64,000 bases of DNA from an uncultured Clostridia bacterium (GTDB taxonomy: Bacteria; Bacillota; Clostridia; Christensenellales; Borkfalkiaceae): NCBI GenBank assembly GCA_947628505.1, contig CANRAD010000005.1, forward strand, positions 1 through 64,000. The letters are read 5' to 3'. This document shows positions 18,150 to 27,538 of this stretch, one piece after another (position 1 is the stretch's first letter; each line of letters starts with the position of its first letter). The notes under the pieces were generated by a model that saw nothing but the letters and a program-made list of their open reading frames with translations, did no database searches and had not been told where the DNA came from. Both the position numbers and the translations under genes were made by a program.

Positions 18150-18157
18150 CCTACCCC

Positions 18158-18511
18158 TCAGCTGATAACCGCAAGTATCGCATTAGTTTCGACGTTAACG
18201 CCCTTTGCCACTTTCAAAGTAATTTTTCCGTCGCAAGGAGCTGTAATCTCATTATCCATCTTCATTGCTTCGAGCACAATAATAGGCTGATCTTTTTTAA
18301 CGCTTGCCCCGTCGGAGACAAGTACGTTTTTAATTAATCCGGGAAACGGCGATAAAACTTTTTCACCCGAAACGTTTGTCGGCTCGGCGCGCTTTATTTC
18401 TTCTTCTGCCTTGGGCTTGGGCGAAATATTCTGAACTTCAACCGATTCACCGACCTCTTCGACGGCCACCTGATAACTTTTGCCGTCTATTGTAACAACG
18501 AAATTACGCAT
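18158..18511 (-). CDS. Biotin carboxyl carrier protein of the decarboxylase
   Basis: A 117-residue biotin/lipoyl-attachment protein that shuttles carboxybiotin between the carboxyltransferase and the membrane pump. The biotinyl-lysine motif is VLEAMKMDNEIT near residue 87, in a typical half-barrel starting at VLSPFPGLIKNVLV. The N-terminal 50 residues, with the charged segment around KPKAEEEIKRAEP, form the flexible arm, here shorter than the Pro/Ala-rich linkers of many homologues. It is nine bases upstream of oadB. Confidence 0.93.
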   Translation of the reverse strand: MRNFVVTIDGKSYQVAVEEVGESVEVQNISPKPKAEEEIKRAEPTNVSGEKVLSPFPGLIKNVLVSDGASVKKDQPIIVLEAMKMDNEITAPCDGKITLKVAKGVNVETNAILAVIS

Positions 18512-18522
18512 ATAACTTCTCC

Positions 18523-18897
18523 TTATAACCTCTTTATTCTCTTTACAACGAAATCGCTCTGAGGCTGCGCTTCTTTTTTATAGTAGGCCATAATCGCCGC
18601 AACTATTGCCGCTTTTATTTCCGGCGAAACCTCGTCGCCCTCTTCGTCAGCCGCTACCGGGCTTTCGGAAACTTCTTTTATCTCTTTTACACGATCTTTT
18701 CGCTTAGTCAAAAATGCAAGATTATCCGTCTTCCGCATAATCAGACCGATAAGCCAGATTATTGCAATAATGATTATTATACCTACAAAGACAAGCGCAA
18801 AACCAATCAAAGCATAAATAAACGCTTCGCTGTTTTCGGTAAAAACAAAATTATTGACGTTATCGCCCGTTCCCGGCCGTATATCGAGTAAGTTCAT
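18523..18897 (-). CDS. oadG: OadG-like small membrane subunit
   Basis: A 124-residue protein with one strong transmembrane helix near residues 28-51 (IGFALVFVGIIIIIAIIWLI) and an acidic then basic cytoplasmic tail. This matches the gamma/delta assembly subunit of Na+ decarboxylases, which joins the carboxyltransferase to the membrane part. The sequence is poorly conserved in this family, so the call leans on size, topology and its place between the biotin carrier and the 12S-like gene. Confidence 0.82.
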   Translation of the reverse strand: MNLLDIRPGTGDNVNNFVFTENSEAFIYALIGFALVFVGIIIIIAIIWLIGLIMRKTDNLAFLTKRKDRVKEIKEVSESPVAADEEGDEVSPEIKAAIVAAIMAYYKKEAQPQSDFVVKRIKRL

Positions 18898-18907
18898 AAA
18901 TTCCCCG

Positions 18908-20281
18908 TTATTTCAACAGCATCTGCAACGAAGCAGTCAAATACTGCTTTACGAGCGAAGGCTGAATAATATTGTCAATATAGCCGCCCTTGGCCGCGTT
19001 GACGGGATCGGAATTCTCGTCCGCATATTTTTTCGCGAGTTTTGCCTTATCCGCTTTTTTGTCGTTCGCATATTCTATCTCCGCGCCTTGCACGCTGTCG
19101 AACAGCGCGATTTTCGCGTCGGCAAACGCATAACAATAATCATAACCCATGGATTTGGCGGCAAAAAGCGTATAACCCAATCCGATGGCTTTACCGAAAA
19201 CAACGGAAATCTTTGCCGCGTCGATACAATCGAAAACGGAAACATATTCGGCTATTTCCCTTAACACAATGCTATCGTTTGTAGGCATATCCGCTTTGAT
19301 GCCGAGGGTATTTACAAAAGTTATATAGGGCAATCCGTAAAATCCGGCGAATTCCGCAAAATCTCTGAGTTTTCTTACGTTTAAAGCAGTCAATTCAACG
19401 CCGTTTGCGGAAAAAATTACCGCCGCTACGGAAATACCGCCTATTCTGCCGAGATAGCATTTCACTTCCGACGAATATGCCGCGCCGATTTCAACGGCAG
19501 AATCCTTATCAAAGACGTCTAAAATGTTTTCGGCGTCGGACTTTATGTCAAGAACGGGCAAGACGGTGTTCATCTCGTCGCTGTCGACAACTGGAACATT
19601 TAAAAGTTCGTTTATTTTTGAAATGCTCTCCTTGATTTGAGAGAAATTTTCCACGGAAAAAGAAACGATATTGGAATTTTTATGAGCTTTAATTCCGCCT
19701 ATATCGGTTTTGGAAAGATTTTTACCGCTGACCGCAGAAATTACGAGCGGACTGTTTGCCGCAACGGCGCTTTTCTTATCGATAAAATAAGTAAAATCGC
19801 ATATCCCGGCAAGTATGGAAATCTGCCCGTACACATCGCCGTTGACAACGAGATATTGAGGAACGCTGCCTTTAAGCCTTGACGCCCTCAAAATAAGCGT
19901 TGCAAGTCCTTCGAGCACTTCCACGCCCTCGCCTATCTGTACGCCGAGCGAAGACAAGAGCCAAATTACCGGCGTTGAAGATTTCTCGGCCTGGTCGATG
20001 CATTTTTCTATTTTGGCGCAGTTGGCCTTGGAAACACTGCCCGAAAGCACTTCGAAGTTTTGCGCCACAATATAAAAAGGATAGCCGTCGATTGTGCAAA
20101 ATCCCGTAACTACTCCTTCTCCCTCGGCTACTTCGCCGTAAAATTCATTTTTGGAAAAACTGAAACATGAAAGCTCGACAAAACTCTTTTCGTCGATAAG
20201 CGAATTTATATCGTCGCGTACCTTCTTTCCTGCTTCCATTAACTGCTGTTTGCGCGCTTTCAACAAGCTGATTTTGTCCAT
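18908..20281 (-). CDS. Divergent acyl-CoA carboxyltransferase (12S/MmdA-like)
   Basis: A crotonase-fold carboxyltransferase related to the methylmalonyl-CoA/propionyl-CoA carboxyltransferase subunit. Recognisable parts are the N-terminal LIDEKSFVEL, the GEGVVTGFCTIDGYPFYIVAQNF segment, VRKLRDFAEFAGFYGLPYITF and the end DNIIQP. At 457 residues it is shorter than the usual length of about 510, and the normally glycine-rich CoA and oxyanion motifs are degraded (VNTLGI where the family has a VDVPGF-type loop). I chose the ATG at 20281, with GAGGA just upstream, over the long frame from 20389. It is the first gene of the operon. Its substrate is uncertain. Confidence 0.8.
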   Translation of the reverse strand: MDKISLLKARKQQLMEAGKKVRDDINSLIDEKSFVELSCFSFSKNEFYGEVAEGEGVVTGFCTIDGYPFYIVAQNFEVLSGSVSKANCAKIEKCIDQAEKSSTPVIWLLSSLGVQIGEGVEVLEGLATLILRASRLKGSVPQYLVVNGDVYGQISILAGICDFTYFIDKKSAVAANSPLVISAVSGKNLSKTDIGGIKAHKNSNIVSFSVENFSQIKESISKINELLNVPVVDSDEMNTVLPVLDIKSDAENILDVFDKDSAVEIGAAYSSEVKCYLGRIGGISVAAVIFSANGVELTALNVRKLRDFAEFAGFYGLPYITFVNTLGIKADMPTNDSIVLREIAEYVSVFDCIDAAKISVVFGKAIGLGYTLFAAKSMGYDYCYAFADAKIALFDSVQGAEIEYANDKKADKAKLAKKYADENSDPVNAAKGGYIDNIIQPSLVKQYLTASLQMLLK

Positions 20282-20309
20282 AAAATTCCTCTGAACGCAA
20301 ATTCCTACA

Positions 20310-20337
20310 TATATCATTTTAGCAGAATTAATTTCAA
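20310..20337 (-). promoter_or_regulatory. Possible promoter of the decarboxylase operon
   Basis: On the minus strand TTGAAA (20332-20337) and GATATA (20310-20315) are 16 bases apart, leaving a leader of about 20 bases. The -10 match is only moderate and the region is AT-rich, so alternative registers exist. Confidence 0.4.
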
Positions 20338-20391
20338 AATCAAAACAAATTGATAATTTTTTATCAAAAAGTTTTTTTGTTTTAAACAAAC

Positions 20392-20415
20392 AAAAAAGAT
20401 GATAATGATATCACC
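20392..20415 (-). terminator. Terminator of the proC-rnhA-VTT operon
   Basis: A 7-bp stem with one G-T wobble (20398-20404 with 20409-20415) and a four-base loop overlaps the stop codon of the VTT gene and is followed by six T on the minus strand. Confidence 0.65.
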
Positions 20416-21319
20416 TTTTGTTCACGTTGAATTTTGATTTGATAAATGCGTCGATTTTATCCGAATATTTCAGAACAAGCCAGAACGCCGCAACTACCAA
20501 ACCGAACAGACCAATCCATATGAGAATGCCCCACCATGTGTTAAAAGGTATCAATTCAAACGAATACGACGTTGAAACGACAGAAAGCGCGCGGGTTATC
20601 ACAATCATAACGATGAAATACCGCCAAGTCATGGATGAAAGCCCTGCTACAAAGCAAAGTATATCGTCGGGAAACATCGGCAACAAAAACATTATGGAAA
20701 GAATCAAATAGTCCTTTCCTTTCAGTTTTTCAAGCCATTTATCAAGACTTTCTTTGCCTACGATCCAGCATACGGCTTTGTATCCCACCCATCTGCCTAC
20801 GGCAAAAGCGACAAACGAGCCGAGAACTATCCCCGCAAAACTGAAAAGCGCGCACTTCAAAGGTCCGAACATTGCGACGCCTACCGCAACGGCAACCGAA
20901 CCGGGCACCGGCAATAAAACCACCTGCAAAAAGCAAAAGACGATATATAGAACGGCGGCCATGCTTCCGGAGCCGGAAATGTATTCGCGCAAGGCTTGCA
21001 CGCTGTTGATTTTGCCTATTAATCCGGTAGCGCACAACGCATAAAATACCGCGGCGCAAATATCAAGAAAAATCAGCAGACAAATTGTCAATCGATACAG
21101 CGATTGTTTTCGGAGAAAATAAAATATAATTCCCAAAATTATCGCAAGCGCGAAAAATGAAAAAGACAGCCAGAATATAAGCGTAAAATAATTTTCGATA
21201 AACTCCGGATTTTTATATAAAAGTCCGTAAGCAATAAAAAGAAAGGCAACCGCACCGAAAAGTACAACTGCCAAAACAGAAATACAGTGTTTTAAAACTT
21301 CTATGCGTTTCATTAACAC
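20411..21319 (-). CDS. TVP38/TMEM64 (VTT domain) membrane protein
   Basis: A roughly 300-residue integral membrane protein with about six to seven hydrophobic segments. The middle carries the VTT/DedA-like core: PGSVAVAVGVAMFGPLKCAL, then AVGRWVGYKAVCWIVG and the FPDDILCFVAGLSSM loop. In this superfamily, members move lipids or help envelope homeostasis; the exact role here is unknown. Either ATG at 21319 or 21313 could be the start, and neither has a good ribosome site. It is the last gene after proC and rnhA, 34 bases beyond rnhA. Confidence 0.87.
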   Translation of the reverse strand: MLMKRIEVLKHCISVLAVVLFGAVAFLFIAYGLLYKNPEFIENYFTLIFWLSFSFFALAIILGIIFYFLRKQSLYRLTICLLIFLDICAAVFYALCATGLIGKINSVQALREYISGSGSMAAVLYIVFCFLQVVLLPVPGSVAVAVGVAMFGPLKCALFSFAGIVLGSFVAFAVGRWVGYKAVCWIVGKESLDKWLEKLKGKDYLILSIMFLLPMFPDDILCFVAGLSSMTWRYFIVMIVITRALSVVSTSYSFELIPFNTWWGILIWIGLFGLVVAAFWLVLKYSDKIDAFIKSKFNVNKR

Positions 21320-21353
21320 TATTATTATATTTGATTTTAGTAATTTTATAATT

Positions 21354-21794
21354 TTAAGCCTTGAAATTTTTCACGGCATCGGTAGCCAGCTTATCGCAGA
21401 CGTTGTTGTATTCGTTGTCGGCATGCCCTTTGACTTTAATAAAACTTATCTCGTGCTTATGGGCAAGGTCGATGAGTTCGCGCCACAAATCTTCATTCAG
21501 AACCGGCTTGTTGTTTGCTTTTTTAAAGCCGTTGCGCTCCCATTCCGAAAGCCAACCGTTCAAAAACGCGTTGACCGTATAAGCGGAATCGCTGTAAACG
21601 TCCACCTTACAAGGTTCTTTAAGGGATTTCAGCCCTTCAATCACGGCTTTCAGTTCCATTCTGTTGTTGGTCGTCGAGGCTTCGGCGCCGGAAATACGCT
21701 TTTCTGCGCCCTTATACATGAGAACGGCTCCCCAACCGCCTACTCCGGGGTTGCCGGAACATGCGCCGTCGGTATATAAAACTACTTTTTTCAT
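21354..21794 (-). CDS. rnhA: Ribonuclease HI
   Basis: It cleaves the RNA strand of RNA-DNA hybrids. The 146-residue protein has the four catalytic acidic positions: Asp in YTDGACSGNPG, Glu in NNRMELKAVI, Asp in YSDSAYTVNAF and Asp near the C-terminus in HADNEYNNVCDKLA. Its length matches the single-domain bacterial enzyme. It overlaps the end of proC by four bases (ATGA), so the two are translated together. Confidence 0.95.
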   Translation of the reverse strand: MKKVVLYTDGACSGNPGVGGWGAVLMYKGAEKRISGAEASTTNNRMELKAVIEGLKSLKEPCKVDVYSDSAYTVNAFLNGWLSEWERNGFKKANNKPVLNEDLWRELIDLAHKHEISFIKVKGHADNEYNNVCDKLATDAVKNFKA

Positions 21795-22603
21795 TTATCG
21801 GAAAGCTCTTTTGCGCGTTTTACGCACGCTCCAACCGCGTCGCAAACGGCGCCGCGAAAGTTATTATCTTCAAGCGATTTGATCGCTTCAACCGTAGTGC
21901 CGCCCTTGCTCGAAACTTTCATAATGAGCTCTTCTAAGGTATTTTCGTCGCGTTGAACCATCTCGGCGCTACCGAGAATCGTTTGCACGGCAAGAACTTT
22001 TGCCTCATTTTTGGTAAGTCCGTATTTCACTCCGGCATCAATAAGGCTGTCAATAAACATAAAAACATAAGCGGGACCGCTGCCGCTTATTCCGGTTACG
22101 GCGTCCATCTTACTTTCGTCTATACTTATAACCGCGCCGAGACAATTGAAAATATTATAAATAAACTCGTTATCATCGTTATTTCTATTGAAATCGGACA
22201 TATCTACGGCGATTGCTCCGCTGCCGATTGAACACGGCAGATTGGGCATAGCTCGGGCAACCCTTATAAGCCCTACGCCCAATTTATTTTTTATGGAGTT
22301 CTTTTTAACCCCAGCCATAATAGAAATAACTTTGTCGGGCTTAAACCCGTCCAGACTCTTGACTACGTCGTCGAAATTCTGCGGTTTTACGGCAAATAAT
22401 AAAAATTCGCTGTTTTCCGCCACATAAAGGTTATCGGAGCAAACCGTAACGCCCAAATCGGCAACCTGTTCGAGACGACCTTCGTCTATATCGCTGACGA
22501 TAATCTTTTTTTCGTGCAAAAACTCGGATAATACAACACCGCGAAGAATCGACGAAGCCATAAAACCACACCCGATTACGCCGAGTTTAAATTTCTTTTT
22601 CAT
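21791..22603 (-). CDS. proC: Pyrroline-5-carboxylate reductase
   Basis: It reduces pyrroline-5-carboxylate to proline with NAD(P)H. An N-terminal Rossmann motif (KLGVIGCGFMASSILRG), FAVKPQNFDDV, and the C-terminal ProC signature with ISGSGPAYVFMFIDSLIDAG and GGTTVEAIKSLE are visible. I chose the ATG at 22603 (270 residues) with GGGAG nine bases upstream. A TTG five codons earlier is in frame but overlaps that ribosome site. It heads a three-gene minus-strand unit divergent from tRNA-Trp. Confidence 0.95.
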   Translation of the reverse strand: MKKKFKLGVIGCGFMASSILRGVVLSEFLHEKKIIVSDIDEGRLEQVADLGVTVCSDNLYVAENSEFLLFAVKPQNFDDVVKSLDGFKPDKVISIMAGVKKNSIKNKLGVGLIRVARAMPNLPCSIGSGAIAVDMSDFNRNNDDNEFIYNIFNCLGAVISIDESKMDAVTGISGSGPAYVFMFIDSLIDAGVKYGLTKNEAKVLAVQTILGSAEMVQRDENTLEELIMKVSSKGGTTVEAIKSLEDNNFRGAVCDAVGACVKRAKELSDK

Positions 22604-22624
22604 AAAAATCACTCCCAAAAACAG

Positions 22625-22653
22625 TTGACTAAGTTTCGCTTATATTATATAAT
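22625..22653 (+). promoter_or_regulatory. Promoter of tRNA-Trp
   Basis: TTGACT (22625-22630) and a perfect TATAAT (22648-22653) lie 17 bases apart, 23 bases before the mature tRNA. The -10 region is itself palindromic and may also serve proC on the other strand, but no good -35 is seen there. Confidence 0.8.
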
Positions 22654-22676
22654 TTTAATCGTATTTAAAATATCTT

Positions 22677-22751
22677 AGGAGAGTAGCTCAACGGTAGAGT
22701 CGCGGTCTCCAAAACCGTCGGTTGCATGTTCGAATCGTGTCTCTCCTGCCA
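22677..22751 (+). tRNA. trnW: tRNA-Trp (anticodon CCA)
   Basis: A full cloverleaf can be folded. The acceptor stem AGGAGAG pairs perfectly with CTCTCCT. The anticodon arm is 22702-22718 with loop CTCCAAA and anticodon CCA, reading UGG. The T arm is 22724-22740 with loop TTCGAAT. The discriminator is G, and CCA is encoded at 22749-22751. It has its own promoter and terminator and is the only tRNA seen in the window. Confidence 0.95.
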
Positions 22752-22783
22752 AATTCCGGTCTCAAAAAGACCGGAATTTTTTT
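22752..22783 (+). terminator. Terminator of tRNA-Trp
   Basis: An 11-bp perfect stem with a five-base loop begins right after the CCA end and is followed by seven T. The arms are AATTCCGGTCT and AGACCGGAATT. Confidence 0.9.
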
Positions 22784-22826
22784 GCTTAAAACACAAATAA
22801 TGGTTATTTATTAGTTCAAAAGTGCG

Positions 22827-22854
22827 ATTTAAAAAGTACTATGCGTAACATAAT
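22827..22854 (-). repeat. Copy 1 of a 28-bp intergenic motif
   Basis: Read on the minus strand this stretch is ATTATGT-TAC-GCATAGTACTTTTTA-AAT. It matches 24 of 28 positions of 55157-55184, and its first 20 bases are identical to 30758-30777. It sits between the end of purB and the tRNA terminator and is flanked by short inverted GCGATT/AATCGC arms. Function unknown. Confidence 0.6.
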
Positions 22855-22862
22855 CGCTCAAA

Positions 22863-24296
22863 TCAGACCTTAACTTCGCCTTTTTGCCCCAAAACTTCGG
22901 CGTTATCAGCCAATATCGGTTCGACTTCGTTGTTTATAAATTCGACAACCTGCGAAGGAGCTCGGCCGATAAAATTCTTCGCGTCGACTATTTCGGCAAG
23001 TTTGCCGTGCACCGGCTTAAACATATCGTCTGCTTTTATAAGTTCCAACAGATTGTTCTCTTTGCCCTCTTCCTTAACGTTTTTGCCTGCCTGCATAGAA
23101 AGCACTCTTATTCTCTCGTGCAATTCCTGTCTGTTCCCGCCGGCCTTTACGCAATCCATAATTATATTTTCCGTTGCCATAAACGGCAATTCGGCGGAAA
23201 TGTGTTTGGCTATGACTTTATCATAAACGACAAGGTTTTCAGAAACATTGAGATAAATATTCAATATGCCGTCAAGCGCAAGAAACGCCTGAGCTATAAC
23301 TATTCTTCTGTTCGCCGAATCATCGAGCGTCCTTTCGAACCACTGCGTTCCGGCCGTTATTGCGCAATTAATCGGAAGCGAAACGACGTATCTTGCAAGC
23401 GAACCCATTCTCTCGCTTCGCATGGGATTTCGCTTATACGCCATAGCCGAAGAGCCTATCTGAGATTTTTCAAAAGGCTCCTCAACTTCTTTCATATTTT
23501 GCAAAATACGTATATCGTTTGAAAATTTATATGCGCTCTGAGCTATCTGCGAAAGCACGCACAAAACATTGTAATCGAATTTTCTCGGATATGTCTGCCC
23601 CGTTACGCCGTAAACTTTTTCAAAACCGAGTTTTGCGACGACGCGTTTTTCGAGCTCCTTGACTTTCTCTTCGTCTCCGGCAAACAATTCCATAAAACTT
23701 GCCTGGGTGCCCGTTGTTCCTTTAACTCCGCGAAGTTTAAACGTCTTTTGCAAGTGCACGAGATTATTGTAATCCATAGTGAGATCTTGCAACCAAAGCG
23801 TCGCCCTCTTCCCGACCGTAGTAAGCTGCGCCGGTTGAAGGTGCGTAAATCCAAGCGTGGGCAAATCTTTGTATTTCAGAGCAAACTTTTTCAATTTATC
23901 AATGACATTGACGAGTTTGGTCTTTATAATTTCGATGGCGTCGGCCATTATTATAAGTTCCGAATTGCAATCGACGAAACAGCTCGTTGCGCCGAGATGG
24001 ATAATCGGCATTGCGGAAGTCGCCTGCGCGCCGAACGCTTTAACGTGCGCCATAACGTCGTGTCTGACTTCTTTTTCAAACTTTTCGGCAAGGTCGAAAT
24101 TGATATTTTCGGCGTACTTCTTCATCTCGTCGATTTGCTCCGGAGTTATGTTAAGCCCAAGCTCCATCTCCGATTCGGCAAGCGCAATCCAAAGTTTGCG
24201 CCATAGTTTAAAGCGCTTTTCGTCGGAAAAATTTTCGGCCATCACCCTGCTTGCATATCTCGTTATCAAAGGATTCTGATAAACTGTATTATCCAT
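22863..24296 (-). CDS. purB: Adenylosuccinate lyase
   Basis: It acts twice in purine synthesis, cleaving SAICAR and adenylosuccinate to release fumarate. The fumarase/aspartase-superfamily signature SSAMAYKRNPMRSE is present, with GATSCFVDCN, THLQPAQLTTVGKR and the C-terminal APSQVVEFIN. At 477 residues it is of the longer PurB type common in Clostridia. GGAGA lies before the ATG. It is the last gene of a dCMP deaminase-ppiB-purB unit, 16 bases after ppiB. Confidence 0.96.
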   Translation of the reverse strand: MDNTVYQNPLITRYASRVMAENFSDEKRFKLWRKLWIALAESEMELGLNITPEQIDEMKKYAENINFDLAEKFEKEVRHDVMAHVKAFGAQATSAMPIIHLGATSCFVDCNSELIIMADAIEIIKTKLVNVIDKLKKFALKYKDLPTLGFTHLQPAQLTTVGKRATLWLQDLTMDYNNLVHLQKTFKLRGVKGTTGTQASFMELFAGDEEKVKELEKRVVAKLGFEKVYGVTGQTYPRKFDYNVLCVLSQIAQSAYKFSNDIRILQNMKEVEEPFEKSQIGSSAMAYKRNPMRSERMGSLARYVVSLPINCAITAGTQWFERTLDDSANRRIVIAQAFLALDGILNIYLNVSENLVVYDKVIAKHISAELPFMATENIIMDCVKAGGNRQELHERIRVLSMQAGKNVKEEGKENNLLELIKADDMFKPVHGKLAEIVDAKNFIGRAPSQVVEFINNEVEPILADNAEVLGQKGEVKV

Positions 24297-24312
24297 ATCT
24301 TTCTCCGCATAC

Positions 24313-24831
24313 TCAGTATTTTTCAGGTTTGGGGTAATTTACGCCGAAAGTTTCGACTCTGACTTTTTTCATAACCTGCGGTTCTTTCGGCTTATCGTTA
24401 TAATCGGTTGGCACCGACGCAATTTTGTCCACGTTCTCGATTCCCTCGCACACTTTCCCGAAAGCCGCATATTGTCCGTCCAAATACGACGCATTCTTAT
24501 GCATGATAAAAAACTGCGAACCGGCGGAATTCGGATTCATTGCTCTCGCCATAGACAAAACGCCTCTTTCATGCTTCAAATTGTTATTTTTAAAGCCGTT
24601 TATGGCAAATTCGCCTTTGATTGTATATCCAGGGCCGCCTGTGCCGACGCCTGCGGGATCTCCGCCTTGAATCATAAAGCCTTCGATTACGCGGTGAAAT
24701 ATAAGTCCGTCGTAAAAGCCTCCGTTTGCCAGCGCAATAAAATTATTGACCGTGTTGGGAGCTTTTTCGGGATACAGCTCCGCTTTGATTATTTTGCCGT
24801 CCTGCATTTCTATGGTTACAATAGGGTTCAT
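24313..24831 (-). CDS. ppiB: Cyclophilin-type peptidyl-prolyl isomerase
   Basis: A single-domain cytosolic cyclophilin that speeds proline cis-trans isomerisation. Family motifs are clear: NFIALANGGFYDGLIFHRVI, GFMIQGGDPAGVGTGGPGY and SAGSQFFIMH. I chose the ATG at 24831 (172 residues) because AGGAG is correctly placed before it. The longer frame to 24936 runs back into the upstream deaminase gene and has no ribosome site. There is no signal peptide. Confidence 0.94.
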   Translation of the reverse strand: MNPIVTIEMQDGKIIKAELYPEKAPNTVNNFIALANGGFYDGLIFHRVIEGFMIQGGDPAGVGTGGPGYTIKGEFAINGFKNNNLKHERGVLSMARAMNPNSAGSQFFIMHKNASYLDGQYAAFGKVCEGIENVDKIASVPTDYNDKPKEPQVMKKVRVETFGVNYPKPEKY

Positions 24832-24847
24832 ATTTGCTCCTTGGATT

Positions 24848-25300
24848 TTATAATTCGCTGTATTTTTCCAATTTGACTTTGGCTTCTTCGAATAATTGAA
24901 GTGAAAATTTATCGGGATAACCTTCCTTATACACAACTCTGGTTATTCCGGAATTTATTATTATTTTCGCACAAATAACGCACGGTTGATGCGTACAGTA
25001 TAGAGTGCATCCTTCGACGCTGCTCCCCACTCTTGCGGCTTGAACAATCGCGTTTTGTTCCGCATGGACGGCATAGCATACTTCCTGCATCGTTCCGCTT
25101 TGGATATTGAGTTTTTTTCTCAGACATTCTTTCTTGTCAACGCAACTTTTTATGCCTTGCGGAGCGCCGTTGTATCCCGTTGCAATAATGCGCTTGTTCT
25201 TTACGATAATCGCGCCTACATGGCGATTTTCCTGATAGCAACTCGACCAAGAACCTATTTGTTCGGTCATCTCCATAAAGCGCTTATCCCACTTATCCAT
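24848..25300 (-). CDS. dCMP deaminase (ComEB-like)
   Basis: A zinc enzyme that deaminates dCMP to dUMP for thymidylate synthesis. The zinc ligands and proton shuttle are seen in HAEQNAIVQ and in CTLYCTHQPCVICAK. The insert between them includes a Cys-rich segment (CVDKKECLRKKLN) typical of this family. At 150 residues it is the usual length. AGAGG precedes the ATG. It is the first gene of the unit with ppiB and purB. Confidence 0.93.
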   Translation of the reverse strand: MDKWDKRFMEMTEQIGSWSSCYQENRHVGAIIVKNKRIIATGYNGAPQGIKSCVDKKECLRKKLNIQSGTMQEVCYAVHAEQNAIVQAARVGSSVEGCTLYCTHQPCVICAKIIINSGITRVVYKEGYPDKFSLQLFEEAKVKLEKYSEL

Positions 25301-25324
25301 AATGCACCTCTTTGGTTTGAAAAT

Positions 25325-25353
25325 ATTTTAACACAAATAATTTTTAATTGCAA
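25325..25353 (-). promoter_or_regulatory. Promoter of the dCMP deaminase unit
   Basis: On the minus strand TTGCAA (25348-25353) and TAAAAT (25325-25330) are separated by 17 bases, 24 bases before the ATG. It stands back to back with the groES promoter. Confidence 0.6.
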
Positions 25354-25371
25354 TTTTTTATCTTCTTATGT

Positions 25372-25400
25372 TTGACTTTATTTTACCGAGTTTATAAAAT
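25372..25400 (+). promoter_or_regulatory. Sigma-A-type promoter of groES-groEL
   Basis: TTGACT (25372-25377) and TAAAAT (25395-25400) are 17 bases apart. No CIRCE element (TTAGCACTC, nine bases, GAGTGCTAA) is present anywhere between this promoter and groES. Confidence 0.75.
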
Positions 25401-25438
25401 ATTTGTAATTGAAAATATTTATTTCGGAGGAATTTGAA

Positions 25439-25723
25439 ATGACTATTAAGCCTTTATTCGATAAAGTCGTTGTTGAAGGGCTCAAAGCCGAAGAAAAGAC
25501 AAAAAGCGGACTGTATCTTACCGCCGCCGCTCAGGAAAAACCCGCAACTTGCGTTGTGGTTGCAGTAGGCCCCGGCGGCGTAGTCGACGGAAAAGAAGTT
25601 AAAATGCAGGTTAAAGTCGGCGACAAAGTGCTTCTTTCGAAGTACAGCGGCACAGAGGTAAAAATCGACGAAAAAGAATATACGATAATCCGCCAGAGCG
25701 ATATTCTGGCAATTGTCGAGTAA
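25439..25723 (+). CDS. groES: GroES co-chaperonin
   Basis: The heptameric lid of the GroEL folding chamber. The 94-residue protein has [12 protein letters not shown] at the start, the mobile-loop region around [16 protein letters not shown] and [14 protein letters not shown] chose the ATG at 25439 because GGAGG (25426-25430) lies eight bases upstream. The frame extends ten codons further but without a ribosome site. It is followed after 18 bases by groEL. Confidence 0.97.
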   Translation: MTIKPLFDKVVVEGLKAEEKTKSGLYLTAAAQEKPATCVVVAVGPGGVVDGKEVKMQVKVGDKVLLSKYSGTEVKIDEKEYTIIRQSDILAIVE

Positions 25724-25729
25724 TAATAA

Positions 25730-27373
<1,644 letters not shown>

Positions 27374-27400
27374 TAAAAAATTAAATTTTACAACAAACCA

Positions 27401-27462
27401 AGCGGAGGCTCCTCAAAAAGCCTCCGCTTTTCATTTCGCTGAACGCTGCAAAAGCGTTTCAA
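27401..27462 (+). repeat. Terminator-repeat unit, left copy (terminator of groEL)
   Basis: A 10-bp stem (27401-27410 with 27419-27428) followed by TTTTCATT terminates groEL. The whole 62-base unit, including sequence beyond the hairpin, recurs in inverted orientation at 29345-29405: 36 of the last 39 bases match, and the hairpins have the same plan with different stem bases. The two copies bracket the lipoprotein gene. Confidence 0.8.
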
Positions 27463-27468
27463 CACACA

Positions 27469-27497
27469 GCCGCCGCGCGGATTTTCCGCGCGGCGGC
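27469..27497. repeat. GC-rich perfect hairpin
   Basis: A perfect 12-bp stem made only of G and C (27469-27480 with 27486-27497) with loop ATTTT lies between the groEL and lipoprotein terminators. There is no T-run on either strand. It may block read-through between the convergent genes or protect RNA ends. Confidence 0.5.
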
Positions 27498-27510
27498 ACA
27501 ATATTTATTC

Positions 27511-27535
27511 AAAATCAATCTTTTTCATTGATTTT
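27511..27535. terminator. Terminator of the lipoprotein gene
   Basis: A 9-bp stem (27511-27519 with 27527-27535), AT-rich with A- and T-runs on both sides, lies just past the lipoprotein stop codon. It can act on either strand. Confidence 0.6.
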
Positions 27536-27538
27536 CTT

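Noticed and set aside
22648..22653. Shared -10 for a divergent proC promoter
   Set aside because: The palindromic -10 would fit, but no acceptable -35 is found on the minus strand, so no proC promoter is listed.
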